A DNA stretch of 7,185 nt from Desulfamplus sp. (lineage in GTDB: Bacteria; Desulfobacterota; Desulfobacteria; Desulfobacterales; Desulfobacteraceae): assembly GCA_015233755.1 (NCBI GenBank), contig JADFXA010000110.1, forward strand, positions 1-7,185, in the 5' to 3' direction. The translations under genes and the position numbers were made by a program. Below, piece after piece: positions 7,157-7,185 of the stretch (position 1 is the stretch's first letter; every line of letters begins with the position of its first letter). The notes under the pieces were generated by a model. The model had not been told where the DNA came from, searched no databases, and saw only the letters and a program-made list of their open reading frames with translations.

Positions 7157-7163
7157 AAGAGTC
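7150..7163 (-). promoter_or_regulatory. Small hairpin over the leader ORF start codon
   Basis: GACTC (7150-7154) and GAGTC (7159-7163) form a perfect 5-bp inverted repeat around a 4-base loop. In the - strand transcript the AUG spans loop and stem, and part of the AAGGA ribosome binding site is in the other arm, so folding could mask initiation. As DNA it could equally be a 14-bp palindromic operator. It does not match LexA boxes I know. Five base pairs is short, so chance is a real alternative. Confidence 0.35.
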
Positions 7164-7168
7164 CTTAC

Positions 7169-7174
7169 AATATA
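7169..7174 (-). promoter_or_regulatory. Possible -10 element near the helicase gene
   Basis: The - strand reads TATATT, five of six matches to TATAAT. Its -35 region would lie beyond the window end, so the promoter cannot be judged. If used, transcription would begin around 7162, inside the leader ribosome binding site, which would argue against translation of the leader peptide from this promoter. Confidence 0.2.
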
Positions 7175-7185
7175 TAAATTTACAC

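Noticed and set aside
7150..7163. GACTC-ATAA-GAGTC as an SOS (LexA) box
   Set aside because: It does not match the CTG-N10-CAG, GAAC-type or other LexA motifs I know, so SOS control is not claimed.
1..7185. CRISPR arrays, tRNA or rRNA genes, insertion sequences, toxin-antitoxin pairs or defence islands
   Set aside because: No spaced direct repeats of array type, RNA gene signatures, transposase or integrase motifs were seen. The lone helicase has no defence-type neighbour in the window.

Overview
The window is AT-rich bacterial chromosomal DNA (roughly one-third G+C by eye) with four protein-coding genes. It shows no tRNA, rRNA, CRISPR array or insertion sequence. The protein set looks most like a low-GC member of the Desulfobacterota (Desulfobacteraceae-like sulfate reducers or relatives). 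It includes a FapA/DUF342 protein with N-terminal GspE-N-like repeats, a FadD/ACSF2-type acyl-CoA ligase, a small exported OB-fold-like protein and a UvrD/Rep helicase. That placement rests on family resemblance recalled from memory, not on a marker gene.

Layout. Bases 1-2601 (+) hold a large FapA-family protein whose reading frame is already open at base 1, so its true start lies upstream. Its N-terminal half is a string of at least seven short repeats resembling the N-terminal domain of type II secretion/type IV pilus ATPases. These are followed by a FapA beta-strand domain and a long coiled coil. After a 111-bp gap, bases 2713-4365 (+) encode an intact AMP-forming acyl-CoA ligase. A 13-bp-stem hairpin (4415-4447) lies between this gene and the next, convergent one. 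Bases 4472-4783 (-) encode a 103-aa secreted protein with a Sec signal peptide and a strong ribosome binding site. Its likely extended -10 promoter (4880-4888) lies in the 300-bp gap that separates it from the helicase gene. Bases 5084-7081 (-) encode a complete superfamily 1A helicase that starts at TTG. Just ahead of it, at 7097-7156 (-), is a possible 19-codon leader ORF with its own good ribosome binding site, and a small hairpin overlaps its start codon.

The genes do not form an obvious pathway. The FapA protein and the ligase may share a transcript, since no terminator was found between them. The secreted protein and the helicase are probably transcribed separately. No previously undescribed multi-gene system is evident. 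The most unusual items are the repeat architecture of the FapA protein and the possible leader peptide and start-site hairpin in front of the helicase gene.
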